Assembly (NCBI RefSeq): GCF_022344005.1
Contig: NZ_CP092190.1
Coordinates: forward strand, 1,937,001 to 2,001,000
Direction: 5' to 3'
Source: Deinococcus sp. KNUC1210
GTDB taxonomy: Bacteria > Deinococcota > Deinococci > Deinococcales > Deinococcaceae
DNA length: 64,000 nucleotides
Shown here in pieces: positions 21,051 through 32,012 of the stretch. Each line of letters opens with the position of its first letter. Position 1 is the first letter of the stretch. The notes below the pieces were generated by a model. It was not told where the DNA came from, searched no databases, and saw only the letters and a program-made list of their open reading frames with translations. Position numbers and translations under genes: made by a program.

Positions 21051-21766
21051 ATGCCTACCCCCGTGTACACCCTGGTTGTTGATGCCCTCAGCGGGTCGGT
21101 CAGTGAGCGTGCTGCCGATACCATGCTGAGAGACGCCCTGAGAGACGCCCAGTTGGCGGCAGAAACCGTGACACCCCAGGAGATGCAGACCGTGCTGTCT
21201 GGCCCGCTGCTGAGACGGCTGTCGGCGGTTCTGCCCCCACAACAGGCTGGACGCACGCTGAGGAGCATCTCACGCCGGGTGGTCGAGAAAATCCCCGTGC
21301 GCCCACGCTGTTCCTCGATCCAGAGGGGCCGCTGCACTGGGACAGCCTGGATGAGACGGGAGCCGAGGGTGATCTGGGAGCCGAAGACTTCGAATACGAC
21401 GATCCCGATTACAGCGCCTTTCAGGGCGAGGGCCGCAGCTACGATCTGAGCGGCGCGGCAGGTCAGGACGCGCTGCTGAGCGATCTGGCGCGGCAGCCCG
21501 GGGTGCAGGGCGTGGTGCTGTGCAGCCAGGACGGACAGGTCCTGCGCTCGCGTTCACAGCGGGAAGGCGGCGCGGTAGGCAGCATCGTGGCGGCCACCAT
21601 CCTGCTGTTTCGCAACCGCAAACTCAGCATCCTGTCGGCCGACCTGGGCAGCGTCAAGGTCTGCATGCGCCCCCTGGGTGTGTACTGCGTGGCGGTGCTG
21701 GGCGGCGAGCAGATCAATATCGGGCGCGTCATTACCGAGTTGCAGCAGGTGCGGGTGAGCGCGTGA
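21051..21766 (+). pseudogene. Roadblock/LC7-domain protein, frameshifted as sequenced
   Basis: Frame one from ATG 21051 gives about 82 helical residues (MPTPVYTLVVDALSGSVSER to VVEKIP). The shifted frame then continues APTLFLDPEGPLHWDSLDE, an acidic Asp/Glu/Tyr linker, and a C-terminal roadblock domain (GVQGVVLCSQDGQVLRSRSQ, then VAATILLFRNRKLSILSADL, ending RVITELQQVRVSA). One extra C in CCCC 21293-21296 restores one ~239-residue protein. Roadblock proteins act as dimers that regulate small GTPases such as MglA; no GTPase gene is adjacent. The stop TGA overlaps the next gene's GTG. Confidence 0.75.
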
Positions 21767-23466
21767 CGCCTGCCATGCACCGCAGCCGGGCGGCCCTGAG
21801 CCTCGCCAGCCTCAGCCTGACGCTGCTGCTGGGAAGCGCTGGCGCACAGAATCTGGATGCCTACCGCAGCATGGCGTCGGCCCTCGACCGCGCCGTCAGC
21901 GACCGGCCCAGCGACAAGGCCGCCAGCCTGCGCGACCTCGACGCGGCGACAACGGCCTACACCACGCTCAAGGAGGGCCTGAGCAGCAGCCTGCTGGTGG
22001 GCGGAATCGACCGCTCGCTCACTTCGGCGCGGGCCGCTCTGAGCCGCACTCCGGCCGATCTGGAAGCGCAGGTGGTACAGGTTCGCAGCCTGATGAGGAA
22101 AGCCCTGCACGACCAGACGCTCAGCCTGATCGCCGCCGCGCCGCAGAGTGCCGCTGTGCAGGCGGGCCTGCTCGCCACAGAGTTCGGCCTGTCGGGTCAG
22201 AACCGGACCGACTTTCTGAAGGTCGTGGCGCAGGGGCAGACCGACCGGGTGGCCCGTCTGCTGCGGCTGGCGGCTGCCCGCAAGATTCAGGCGAGTCTGG
22301 CCAATGCAGCGGTGCCGCAGAACAACACCCAGCGTACCCAGACCTATCTGGCGCTGGCACGTGCGACCGGCTGGTTCACGGTGGTGCAGGACGCACCCAA
22401 CACCGGGGGGCTGACGGTTGGGGAATTCGGCACAGCCCTGAAGCAGCTCACCTCGACCCCCACCGATCCCGGTCTGGGCGGCAGCCTGCGAACGCTCCAG
22501 CAGGACGCGGCGGCTTTCGTGCGGGCCAGCGCCCAGACCAGCAGCGCAGCCAGCACCCAGACGACTACCACGGCCAGCACCCAGACGGCCGGGACCCAGT
22601 CGACCGGAACTCAGACGACGGGTACCCAGACGACCGGCACGCAGACCGCAGCTCAACCGGCGAAGGTGCCGCCCACCATTCCCGCGACGTCTGCTTCGAC
22701 GTCGCCTGCTGACGCTGCGACCACGCCGCGTACCGGGAACGGCGCGTCTGCCGGAAGCACCGACGCGCTGTATGCCGCGCTGGGCCGTGCTCTGAGCGAC
22801 GCCGGGCACGCCGATACGGTGGCGGCCCGCCGTGAACTGAGCCGGGCGAGTGGCCTGCTGGCTGGAAGCCCACTGAGTGCTGCCAACGGGTTCAGCACCC
22901 TCGCCGCAGATCTGAGCGCCCTTCAGGAGCGCAGCGGCCTGCGTGCCAGCGACGTGCAGGCGGTCATCGCGGAGTTGTCGGGGCTGGAGACGCCTGCCCA
23001 GGCCAGCGCCCTCGACGAGACGAGCGCCGGTGTGTCGCGCACGCTGGGCGCACCGGTCATGCCCCTGCTGTTCCTGCTGGTCGGTCTGCTCGCGCTCTAT
23101 CCGCTGTATCTGCTGAATCTGGCGTTCGGGGGCCGCAACGGGTACTGGCGCACCATCGCCGCCGCACTGGGGCTGCTGTTTTTGCCCGCGCTGCTGGAGG
23201 GTCTGAGCGGCACTCTGCTGTATCTGGGCGACGCTTCGGGGCTGGGTGCCCTGAGGTCGCTCGGCAATCTGAGTCTGCACCAGGGCGCGTGGGCCTTGCC
23301 GCTGTGGCTGGTGCTTTCGGCGCTGTCGGTCGGACTGGCGAGCTACGGCTTCCGGGGGCTGTGCCGTCAGTTCGGCCTGCTCGGTTCGGGAAGCAGCCGC
23401 AGTGCCGGTGCCCGCGCCGCCCGCGACCCGCAGCAGTCGGCGCTCGACTGGGACGAGGAACTGTAG
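21763..23466 (+). CDS. Membrane protein with signal peptide, Thr-rich linker and three C-terminal TM segments
   Basis: 567 residues from GTG 21763 (GTGA overlap with the previous stop); ATG 21775 is an alternative. A signal segment (ALSLASLSLTLLLGSAGA) leads into an extracytoplasmic helical region (about 25-245). A low-complexity linker (about 246-300) repeats TGTQTTGTQ, and a further helical part ends before three TM segments (VMPLLFLLVGLLALYPLYLL, IAAALGLLFLPALLEGL, WALPLWLVLSALSVGLA). The short Arg-rich tail ends WDEEL. No domain recognised. Operon position links it to the roadblock and coiled-coil proteins. Confidence 0.8.
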   Translation: MTPAMHRSRAALSLASLSLTLLLGSAGAQNLDAYRSMASALDRAVSDRPSDKAASLRDLDAATTAYTTLKEGLSSSLLVGGIDRSLTSARAALSRTPADLEAQVVQVRSLMRKALHDQTLSLIAAAPQSAAVQAGLLATEFGLSGQNRTDFLKVVAQGQTDRVARLLRLAAARKIQASLANAAVPQNNTQRTQTYLALARATGWFTVVQDAPNTGGLTVGEFGTALKQLTSTPTDPGLGGSLRTLQQDAAAFVRASAQTSSAASTQTTTTASTQTAGTQSTGTQTTGTQTTGTQTAAQPAKVPPTIPATSASTSPADAATTPRTGNGASAGSTDALYAALGRALSDAGHADTVAARRELSRASGLLAGSPLSAANGFSTLAADLSALQERSGLRASDVQAVIAELSGLETPAQASALDETSAGVSRTLGAPVMPLLFLLVGLLALYPLYLLNLAFGGRNGYWRTIAAALGLLFLPALLEGLSGTLLYLGDASGLGALRSLGNLSLHQGAWALPLWLVLSALSVGLASYGFRGLCRQFGLLGSGSSRSAGARAARDPQQSALDWDEEL

Positions 23467-23543
23467 ACCATGATCCAGATTTCGTATCCTTTCCCGACCA
23501 CTAGTGTGCAGCGTCAAACGGTCAGCTGCATGGGCGGCCTGTG

Positions 23544-25577
23544 ATGCTGTACCGCAGCACCATCAAGATGCTCAGCGACCTGATCTCGCCCAAGGCGCTG
23601 GAGCGCATTCTGGCCGACGCCGCCCGCGAGCGGCACACCACCCTCACGGCCCTGGATCTGCCGACCCTTCAGACCATCCTGAAACAGGACGTGTACAAGC
23701 GGCTGCAGCTGAACGTTCCGGCAGGGCTGGCAAAGCGCCGGGTGCAGAGCGTTCTGGACAGCCTGGCGCAGGAGGCCAGCAGCGCCGCTGCCGAGGATCT
23801 GAGCCACAGCACTCAGATCGTCACCATCGATCAGCGGGCGCGGCAGTACGCGCTGTACTTCGACTGGCCCGAAACCCAGCGCCTCAGATCGGTGCTGAGT
23901 GTGGCGCGGCAGGCCACCGCCGAGGGCCGCGACGCTGAAGCGCTGCTGCATGAGGGTGTCGAACTGCTGGAAGCGCTGGAGCGGCGGCTGTCCGAGGCGC
24001 TGGTCACGCAGGGGCAGGACCTCTCGGAACTGAAGGCTGGACTGCTGCGGGTCAGCGGTGTGGGTGGCCCCAAGGTGCGGCGGCTGGAGGCGCTGGTCAA
24101 GCAGATCGAGGAGGCCCAGGACGCCCGCACCCTGCTGCCCGCCGAGGTCGAACGGGCGATGTCGCTGAATCTGACGCTGCGGAAGCAGGTGGAATCGTCG
24201 GTGATGCAGAACCTGCGCCCCACTCCCGAAAACGACGATCTGAGCAGCGAGGTGCTGTTCGACGTGTCGGCGCTGCCGCAGGACGCTCAGGAGCGGGTGA
24301 AGTCGCTTGACCGCGAGCACGAGGCCCGCCTGCTGACCGAGTTGGGGCGCGAGTATGCCGTGCTGCTGCGCCAGGAATCCGAACTGGAACAGCGGCTTCA
24401 GACCCTGCGGGCCGCGTCCGAGGCGGGCGAGGTTCTGGGCGAGCAGACCATCCTGGAACTGCGGGAGCGCCTGAGTTCCGCCACCCGTCAGCGGACCGAG
24501 CAGCAGCAGCAGCAGCTCACGGTGCTGGAGCAGCGGCTCGGCGCACTCGACGTTCTGTCGACTTCCACGCTGGACGCCGTCAGCAGCGAATCGGTGGCGA
24601 CGGCCCGTCAGAGCCTGCTGGTGTTGCAGGGCATGTTGAAAGCTGGGCTGCTGGAGCAGAGCGAGATCAACGAGCTGAACGATCTGGTGCAGACGCTGGA
24701 GCAGGGCGGCGCAGCAGAGCGGCTGCTGGAATGGCAGCGCGAAACCTACGAGCTGGAGCGCCGCGCCCGTGAAGTGCCGGGGGCGCTGGCCGATCTGTCG
24801 CCGCTGCTCAGCGAGGCCCGCTGGGCGCTCAGCAACGGGCAGTCGGTCGATCTCGACCCGCTGTGGAAGCTGCTGGAACGCCGCATGGGCGAGGCAGCCC
24901 AGCAGCGCGAAGATATGGATACCCGCGCTGACCGCATCATGCACGACTACGACGAGTACCGGTCGCTGGCGGGCGAGACGATTCAGAGGCTGGGGCGGCT
25001 GGCCGATGTGCTGCGTGCCCAGCGCCGTCTGGGAGCGCTGTCGAGCGATGCCCGCGAACGCTATATCCAGACGCTGGAAAGTGCCGAGGCCCTGCGCGAC
25101 GAGGCCGCTGCCGAGTTCCGCGCTGCCCGCGAGGTCACCTCGGCCTTCGGAGCCGACGCCCTTCAGGGATTGCTGGGGGTCTTCGACAGCGAAGAGGGTG
25201 GGCTTTTCGGAGGCGGCCTCTTCGACAGCCCGGGCCTCGTGTCCGATGTGCCTGCGCCGCTGCCAGCGATTCCGGAGCCTCCTCATCAGGCGGCATTGCC
25301 TGCGCGGGCCTGGGTCGTGCGGCAGGGGCAGGTGGTCGAGGGTGATCTGTCGCCCGCCGAAGGGTGGCCCACCTCACTCGCCTGCGAGGCCGACGTGTTG
25401 CGCGTGGCGTGGCTGCTGGACCAGGCGGGCACGTTTGGCCCCAGGCGTCTGACGCTCGATCTGGGTGCCCGGACCTGGACGGCGCAGCCCCGAGCCCAGG
25501 ATACGGTGGTCGCGTGCGGCCCGGATCTTCAGGCGGCAGAGCAGCAGGCCCGGCCCTGGCTTCCCGGAGTCAACTGA
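23544..25577 (+). CDS. Large coiled-coil protein of unknown function
   Basis: 677 residues from ATG 23544 (GTG 23541 adjacent). Almost entirely charged helix to about residue 540: heptad-like stretches such as ELEQRLQTLRAASEAGEVLG and LERRLSEALV, a five-Gln run (RTEQQQQQLTVLEQRL) and a possible helix-hairpin-helix (RVSGVGGPKVRRLEALV, about 170). A Gly/Phe-rich hinge (GGLFGGGLFDSPG) leads to a small C-terminal domain (about 580-677) with AWVVRQGQVVEGDL and ARTWTAQP. No signal or TM, so cytosolic scaffold or filament-like. It lies 77 bases after the membrane protein. Confidence 0.8.
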   Translation: MLYRSTIKMLSDLISPKALERILADAARERHTTLTALDLPTLQTILKQDVYKRLQLNVPAGLAKRRVQSVLDSLAQEASSAAAEDLSHSTQIVTIDQRARQYALYFDWPETQRLRSVLSVARQATAEGRDAEALLHEGVELLEALERRLSEALVTQGQDLSELKAGLLRVSGVGGPKVRRLEALVKQIEEAQDARTLLPAEVERAMSLNLTLRKQVESSVMQNLRPTPENDDLSSEVLFDVSALPQDAQERVKSLDREHEARLLTELGREYAVLLRQESELEQRLQTLRAASEAGEVLGEQTILELRERLSSATRQRTEQQQQQLTVLEQRLGALDVLSTSTLDAVSSESVATARQSLLVLQGMLKAGLLEQSEINELNDLVQTLEQGGAAERLLEWQRETYELERRAREVPGALADLSPLLSEARWALSNGQSVDLDPLWKLLERRMGEAAQQREDMDTRADRIMHDYDEYRSLAGETIQRLGRLADVLRAQRRLGALSSDARERYIQTLESAEALRDEAAAEFRAAREVTSAFGADALQGLLGVFDSEEGGLFGGGLFDSPGLVSDVPAPLPAIPEPPHQAALPARAWVVRQGQVVEGDLSPAEGWPTSLACEADVLRVAWLLDQAGTFGPRRLTLDLGARTWTAQPRAQDTVVACGPDLQAAEQQARPWLPGVN

Positions 25578-25581
25578 CCCG

Positions 25582-26034
25582 GTGAGCGGTCTGGACGATG
25601 CAGGGCTGGCACTCGGTCAGCGCCTCCTGCTGAGCGGCGAGGAAGAGCAGCAGGCCCTGGGGCAGCGGCTGGCGACCTTGCTGCCCCGGGGCACGCTGCT
25701 GTTTCTGGAAGGCGACCTGGGTGCGGGGAAGACCACGCTCGTGCAGGGACTGCTGCGGGGGCTGGAGTTTGACGGGCAGGTCAGCAGCCCCACCTACGCG
25801 CTGATGCACGACTACCCCACGCCGTACGGACGGGTGCTGCACGTGGATGCTTACCGGGTTCGTCATGCACAGGAACTGTTCGAGATGGAACTGGAACGCC
25901 TGACCGAAGAAGCGTACCTGAGCGTGATCGAGTGGGGCGAGCTGCTGTACAACGAGTTTCCGGCGGCTCCGATCCTGCATCTGGCGCATCTGGACGGGCA
26001 GCCGGGGACTCGTCAGATCGAGCGCAGGCGCTAG
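25582..26034 (+). CDS. tsaE: tRNA threonylcarbamoyladenosine biosynthesis ATPase TsaE
   Basis: 150 residues from GTG 25582, 4 bases after the coiled-coil gene stop. Walker A EGDLGAGKTTLVQGLLRGL, then SSPTYALMHDYPTPYGRVLH and HVDAYRVRHAQELFEMELE, and VIEWGELL, all TsaE hallmarks. With TsaB, TsaC and TsaD it makes t6A37 on ANN-decoding tRNAs. It ends the operon before a terminator. Confidence 0.93.
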   Translation: MSGLDDAGLALGQRLLLSGEEEQQALGQRLATLLPRGTLLFLEGDLGAGKTTLVQGLLRGLEFDGQVSSPTYALMHDYPTPYGRVLHVDAYRVRHAQELFEMELERLTEEAYLSVIEWGELLYNEFPAAPILHLAHLDGQPGTRQIERRR

Positions 26035-26091
26035 CGCAGCGCTGTGAAATGACGGCCCTGCTGGAGCAGCACCGCCGATCAATCAGACGTC

Positions 26092-26130
26092 ACAGGCCCC
26101 CGAACAGCGCAGCAGCTGCCGGGGGCCTGT
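26092..26130. terminator. Bidirectional terminator after tsaE
   Basis: ACAGGCCCCCG (26092-26102) pairs perfectly with CGGGGGCCTGT (26120-26130). The 17-base loop contains the palindrome GCAGCTGC. It lies between convergent genes. Confidence 0.8.
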
Positions 26131-26140
26131 TCATGGGGGG

Positions 26141-27826
26141 TTATTTCAGGCGGCGGCGCATGCCCTCGGCGTAGTCGCTGACCTCGCCCAGCAGGTCACG
26201 CACATCGCCGCGCAGATAGAACTGTTCGCCCGGCAGCGGTGTCAGCGCCATGAAGGGCGGGCGGCTGAGCGTTTCCAGGATGCTCTGGAGTTCGGCGGTG
26301 TTCACGCCGTTGCCCAGGCGCTCGGCCAGCCGTGCGACCTGCACCAGACTGTGGGCGGGCTGCTGTGCCAGCGTCATCAGCACGTGCGAGAAGATCCCGC
26401 GCTGTGCCAGATGGGCACTGACCAGCTCGGCCACGCTCTCGACGCTGCGGTAATCGAAGCTGCCCGTATTCCAGTAGCCCCGCAGATCGACCGGCGTCAG
26501 CGGAGCCAGCCGCGCATGTTCCAGCAGCGAGGTCAGTGCCGCCTGGGTGAAGCGGGCCGTGCCCTGGGGCCGCTCGTCTTCGGTGGTCAGGAGGGCTTTA
26601 TAGTCGGCCCCCTCGCTCCAGGCAGGAGCCTGCATGGCTCCCGGTGTCAGTGCCAGCAGCACGCTGTAGCTCTGTTCGCCCAGGTTGGCACGCAGCCGCG
26701 TCACACCCTCGCCCAGATGCTCGAAGGTGTAGCCGGTCAACCGCGCGAGCTGCACGAGCTGCTGCTCGGTGGTCTGCGGGGCCACCGGTTCGGGCGCTGC
26801 CGTGTGCGGAGTCGCCGTGCTGCTGGCTGCGGGCTTCGCTTCGGTCGTCGGCCTGACGGCGAGGGCGACCGGGGCTGCCTTCGCGGCAGTCGCTGCGGTG
26901 CTCGGCCGGCTGTTGCCGGGCTGAGTCACAGGCCGCAGACCTTCGCTGGCGGTGTCGGGCAGTCGTGCGGCGACGGGCGTCGGCGTCGGCACGGCTGCCC
27001 TGCTGACAGGGCTGCTGCCCCGGCCCTGTGTCGGCGGCTGCGAGGCAGGTCGCTGGCTCTGCGGCGCCGACGGACGTGGTCCCGCCTGGGCAGGTACCTG
27101 CTGCGGCGCGGGCGACACAGCTGCTGAGCCAGTAGACAGAGCGTCCTGAGTGTTCAGCGCCGCCGTGCTGGGCTGAGCGGCCTGACCGGAACTCCGCTGT
27201 TTGGGCGTCGGGGCGGCTGCCGGGGCAGGCTGAGGCGTCGTCTGTGGTGTTGCCTGGGGCTGGCCTCCACTGCTCTCCGGAGCGTTGACGCGTTCCATCC
27301 GGACTTCCCGGACATGCGGCGTGGCATGGATGACCACCCGTTTCTCGGTGGCCGGTGGCGTCGCTGCGGGCCGCTCGACAGCAACGGCGGGGCGGGCATG
27401 CGGCTTGACCACGCATTCCACCTCGTACAGATTGTTGGCGCGGGGCGTCAGGAGGAGCACGTCGTTGACGCCCAGATGGTGGGCGCGGTACAGCTCGCCC
27501 ATTCCGCTCAGACGCCGCCCTGACAGCTCGACCGTGGCAGCAAACGTATCGCCCCGGCTGTCCTGAAACGTCACGGTGCCGCTGTTGGGAAAGTAGGGTT
27601 GCAGATACTTCAGAAGATGGAGGTGCCCTTCCGAAAGACAGGGCCGGGTGATGATGTAGCGCAAGACGTGATCGCTGTCAGCCTTCGTTCCTGCTTTGTC
27701 TGCCGCACCTTTCAAGCTCTCCGCCCTCCCGATTGTCGTGCCGGTCCCGTTCGTCTGCGCGGGGCCGCTGTGTGTCGTGATTTCTGGGTCTCCCCGGGGA
27801 TGATCTGCCGCTCTGTTGTTCATCAC
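26141..27826 (-). CDS. Two-domain protein with long Pro/Ala/Thr-rich linker, function unknown
   Basis: 561 residues from GTG 27826, supported by TAGGAT (27835-27840) 8 bases before; ATG 27823 is next. After a hydrophilic leader, a compact N-terminal domain (about 50-145) contains [39 protein letters not shown] and [20 protein letters not shown], a beta-rich unit. Residues about 160-350 are a Pro/Ala/Gln/Thr linker. The C-terminal domain (about 355-561) is folded ([54 protein letters not shown]). No TM or signal. I do not recognise the family. It faces tsaE and diverges from tkt. Confidence 0.75.
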   Translation of the reverse strand: MMNNRAADHPRGDPEITTHSGPAQTNGTGTTIGRAESLKGAADKAGTKADSDHVLRYIITRPCLSEGHLHLLKYLQPYFPNSGTVTFQDSRGDTFAATVELSGRRLSGMGELYRAHHLGVNDVLLLTPRANNLYEVECVVKPHARPAVAVERPAATPPATEKRVVIHATPHVREVRMERVNAPESSGGQPQATPQTTPQPAPAAAPTPKQRSSGQAAQPSTAALNTQDALSTGSAAVSPAPQQVPAQAGPRPSAPQSQRPASQPPTQGRGSSPVSRAAVPTPTPVAARLPDTASEGLRPVTQPGNSRPSTAATAAKAAPVALAVRPTTEAKPAASSTATPHTAAPEPVAPQTTEQQLVQLARLTGYTFEHLGEGVTRLRANLGEQSYSVLLALTPGAMQAPAWSEGADYKALLTTEDERPQGTARFTQAALTSLLEHARLAPLTPVDLRGYWNTGSFDYRSVESVAELVSAHLAQRGIFSHVLMTLAQQPAHSLVQVARLAERLGNGVNTAELQSILETLSRPPFMALTPLPGEQFYLRGDVRDLLGEVSDYAEGMRRRLK

Positions 27827-27834
27827 TGCGCTCG

Positions 27835-27840
27835 ATCCTA
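27835..27840 (-). promoter_or_regulatory. -10 box TAGGAT for the two-domain protein
   Basis: Minus-strand TAGGAT lies 8 bases before GTG 27826. Confidence 0.4.
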
Positions 27841-28012
27841 AAAGACAGCCGACAACAATTGCCCATTCAGCTCTGACGGCTGTTGTTTACCTTGAGGAAG
27901 CTTTAAAGATGTGTTGAGCCTACACCATGTCGAAGGCTGACAGAAGTATGGAGCAAAAAGAGCCTGAGGTGTCTGACGCGCATGAGATTCCCCCATGATC
28001 GCTACGCTAAAA

Positions 28013-28041
28013 TTGAAAAAGTCCAGTTGCGTTCATATATT
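28013..28041 (+). promoter_or_regulatory. Consensus promoter in the 422-base spacer upstream of tkt
   Basis: TTGAAA (28013-28018), a 17-base spacer and TATATT (28036-28041) form a near-consensus housekeeping promoter, 207 bases before tkt ATG. tkt has its own leaderless box, so this promoter would make a long leader or a separate small RNA of about 150-190 bases. The spacer (27827-28248) is AT-richer than its surroundings and contains no convincing ORF. Confidence 0.5.
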
Positions 28042-28234
28042 TGCGGATTTTGTCAATCGTGAGCAGAAAGCGTATGTGTTTGAACAGAATTCGCTTCTAA
28101 ATTCTTGCTGAGTCAGAAGACGTGTGCGGGCACGTTGCGTCCCGTCAGGCACCGCTGAGGGCAACAGATCTGCCCGGACCGGAAAGCGGCTGGCTGCCTT
28201 TAGACAAACGTGAAGACGCCAAAGTCTTCGGCAG

Positions 28235-28240
28235 TACACT
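28235..28240 (+). promoter_or_regulatory. -10 box TACACT for tkt
   Basis: TACACT lies 8 bases before ATG 28249. Confidence 0.55.
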
Positions 28241-28248
28241 GAGACTCT

Positions 28249-30213
<1,965 letters not shown>

Positions 30214-30224
30214 GCGCCAGCAGA

Positions 30225-30272
30225 GCAGCAGAAGGCCGCCTCCGGGGAACCCTGGGGGCGGCCTTCTGCTGC
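30225..30272 (+). terminator. Terminator of tkt
   Basis: GCAGCAGAAGGCCGCC (30225-30240) and its exact complement (30257-30272) form a 16-bp stem 12 bases after the stop. Confidence 0.85.
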
Positions 30273-30360
30273 CTGAGAACGGCGAGGGCAGACCTCGACC
30301 GCCTGGACACTACCCCCACCACTGCTGCATTCGTCTCTGTTCCCCTCCGCTCAATCCCTG

Positions 30361-30366
30361 TATGCT
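30361..30366 (+). promoter_or_regulatory. -10 box TATGCT for gmk
   Basis: TATGCT lies 8 bases before ATG 30375. Confidence 0.5.
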
Positions 30367-30374
30367 TGCCAGAT

Positions 30375-31031
30375 ATGGCGGCGGCGATGCTCGAAAAAAC
30401 GATGAATGACGACACACTCCAACCTTGTCCCCGAGGACTCCTGATCGTGATGACCGGAGCCAGCGGCGTGGGCAAAGGCACCCTGCGCGAGCTGTGGCTG
30501 CAAGACCAGAACGTGTTCTTCTCGGTGTCCAAGACCACCCGGCAGGCACGACCCGGCGAGCGGCCCGGCCTCGACTACCATTTCGTGACCGAGGAAGAAT
30601 TTGTGGCCGAACTCGCTCAGAACGGCTTTCTGGAGCATGCCGAGTTTGCGGGTAACCGGTACGGCACGCCCAAAGGCCCCATCGAGGCGGCGCTTGCCAG
30701 TGGGCAGGACGTCATTCTGGAAATCGAGGTGCTGGGGGCCATGCAGGTGCGCCAGCAGAGCAGCGAGGCGGTGCTGATCTTCATCATGCCGCCCAGTCTG
30801 TCGGAGCTGCGCCGCCGTCTGGAAGGACGCGCCACCGAGAATCAGGCGCAGATCGAACGCCGCCTGACCCGCGCACGCGAGGAGATTCTGGAGGCCCACA
30901 ACTTCGATTACGTGGTGATGAACGACGATCTGGAACGCGCCGTACTCGACATGCACGCCATTCAGCGGGCCGAGCGCTCGCGCTCCAGCCGGATTTCCAG
31001 AGAGTCGCTGAAGCAGATCGTGGAGAGCTGA
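30375..31031 (+). CDS. gmk: Guanylate kinase
   Basis: 218 residues from ATG 30375, matching the TATGCT box; ATG 30387 or 30402 are possible internal starts. P-loop GASGVGKGTLREL, GMP-binding region SKTTRQARPGERPGLDYHFV and EEFVAELAQNGFLEHAEFAG, lid RGTPK-like segment NRYGTPKGPIE, and the C-terminal NDDLERAVLDMHAI. Converts GMP to GDP with ATP. The N-terminal ~16 residues before PRGLLIVMTG are unusual but short. Confidence 0.95.
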   Translation: MAAAMLEKTMNDDTLQPCPRGLLIVMTGASGVGKGTLRELWLQDQNVFFSVSKTTRQARPGERPGLDYHFVTEEEFVAELAQNGFLEHAEFAGNRYGTPKGPIEAALASGQDVILEIEVLGAMQVRQQSSEAVLIFIMPPSLSELRRRLEGRATENQAQIERRLTRAREEILEAHNFDYVVMNDDLERAVLDMHAIQRAERSRSSRISRESLKQIVES

Positions 31032-31108
31032 GGCGCGGCAGCGCTGAACCTCAAGCCGTCTTTACAAGGCTCTGGCCCGGTGCCGCGTCCGGCCTGAAAG
31101 TCTGGGGC

Positions 31109-31297
31109 ATGACCGATAAACAGCACGAATCCAGCAGCGCCGACCTCGCCGCCGAGCGCTCCGATCCGGCAGAGACTGCCCCCGCCGAGGGGCAGAGCCG
31201 CGACATTCCCGCAGCCGATCAGGGCAAAGACCAGGGTGCCGACCTCGCCTACAACGCTGCTCCTGCCGAGGGTGAGCGCGACGACGACCAGGACTGA
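31109..31297 (+). CDS. Small acidic hydrophilic protein, probably disordered
   Basis: 62 residues from ATG 31109: rich in Asp, Glu, Ala, Gln, Ser, no Cys or Trp, Gly about 6%, ends GERDDDQD. No domain. Composition is like the 72-residue protein at 2517-2735. The 3' end overlaps the probable GTG start of nth (31272) by 26 bases in another frame. The absence of a strong ribosome site (weak GGGGC before ATG) lowers certainty. Confidence 0.55.
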   Translation: MTDKQHESSSADLAAERSDPAETAPAEGQSRDIPAADQGKDQGADLAYNAAPAEGERDDDQD

Positions 31298-32012
31298 CCC
31301 TCCGCTGAATGCCGAGCGTTCTCCGGCAGAGCGCTCGGAACTGCTGCTGTGGATTCATCAGCGCATCACCGCCGAATACGGGACCGTGCCGCTAGTGCCG
31401 CGCCGGGAAGCGATGCACGAACTCATCAGTACGATCCTCTCGCAGCGTACCAATGCCCGCGACGAGGACGAGGCTTACCGTGAACTCCGGCTGCTTGGCG
31501 ACTGGGACGCGATTGCTGCCGCACCTGTCGAGGTCGTTGCCCACGCCATCCGGCGCAGTAACTACGCCGAGCAGAAAGCGCCGCGTATACAGGCCACACT
31601 GGAGGCGATCTGCAAGGAGCGCGGCAGTTACGATCTGGAATTCCTGGCGGACATGACCCCGCAGGAAGGCCTGAAATGGCTGACGGCGCTGCCGGGCGTG
31701 GGCGTCAAAACAGCGTCGCTGGTGCTGCTGTTCAACTACGCCAAGCCGGTTTTTCCGGTCGATACCCATGTTCACCGCATCGACACCCGCGTCGGCACGA
31801 TTCCGAAAATGGGTGAGGCAGCGGCACACAAAGCGCTGCTGGCGCTGCTGCCACCCGATCCGCCGCTGCTGTACGAGCTGCACATCAATCTGCTGCGGCA
31901 CGGTCAGCGGGTCTGCACCTTCAACAATCCGAAGTGCGGAAAGTGTGTGTTGCGGGAACGCTGCGACGCCTACGCGATCTACGGCGACGCTGTGCCGCCC
32001 TTCAAGGGCTGA
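31272..32012 (+). CDS. nth: Endonuclease III-family DNA glycosylase/AP lyase
   Basis: About 246 residues from GTG 31272; the true start is uncertain (the frame is open to ATG 31236, but homology begins near SELLLWIHQRI). HhH motif LPGVGVKTASLVLLF supplies catalytic Lys, and VDTHVHRIDTRVG supplies catalytic Asp. The C-terminal [4Fe-4S] ligands follow C-x6-C-x2-C-x5-C (CTFNNPKCGKCVLRERC). It removes oxidised pyrimidines and cleaves AP sites. Deinococcus has several Nth paralogues. The end overlaps the convergent hemW stop by 11 bases. Confidence 0.92.
   Translation: MSATTTRTDPPLNAERSPAERSELLLWIHQRITAEYGTVPLVPRREAMHELISTILSQRTNARDEDEAYRELRLLGDWDAIAAAPVEVVAHAIRRSNYAEQKAPRIQATLEAICKERGSYDLEFLADMTPQEGLKWLTALPGVGVKTASLVLLFNYAKPVFPVDTHVHRIDTRVGTIPKMGEAAAHKALLALLPPDPPLLYELHINLLRHGQRVCTFNNPKCGKCVLRERCDAYAIYGDAVPPFKG

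Noticed and set aside
27827..28248. Radiation/desiccation response motif (17-bp palindrome) upstream of tkt or the two-domain gene
   Set aside because: No sequence close to the known palindrome could be found in the spacer, nor upstream of the DdrA-like gene.
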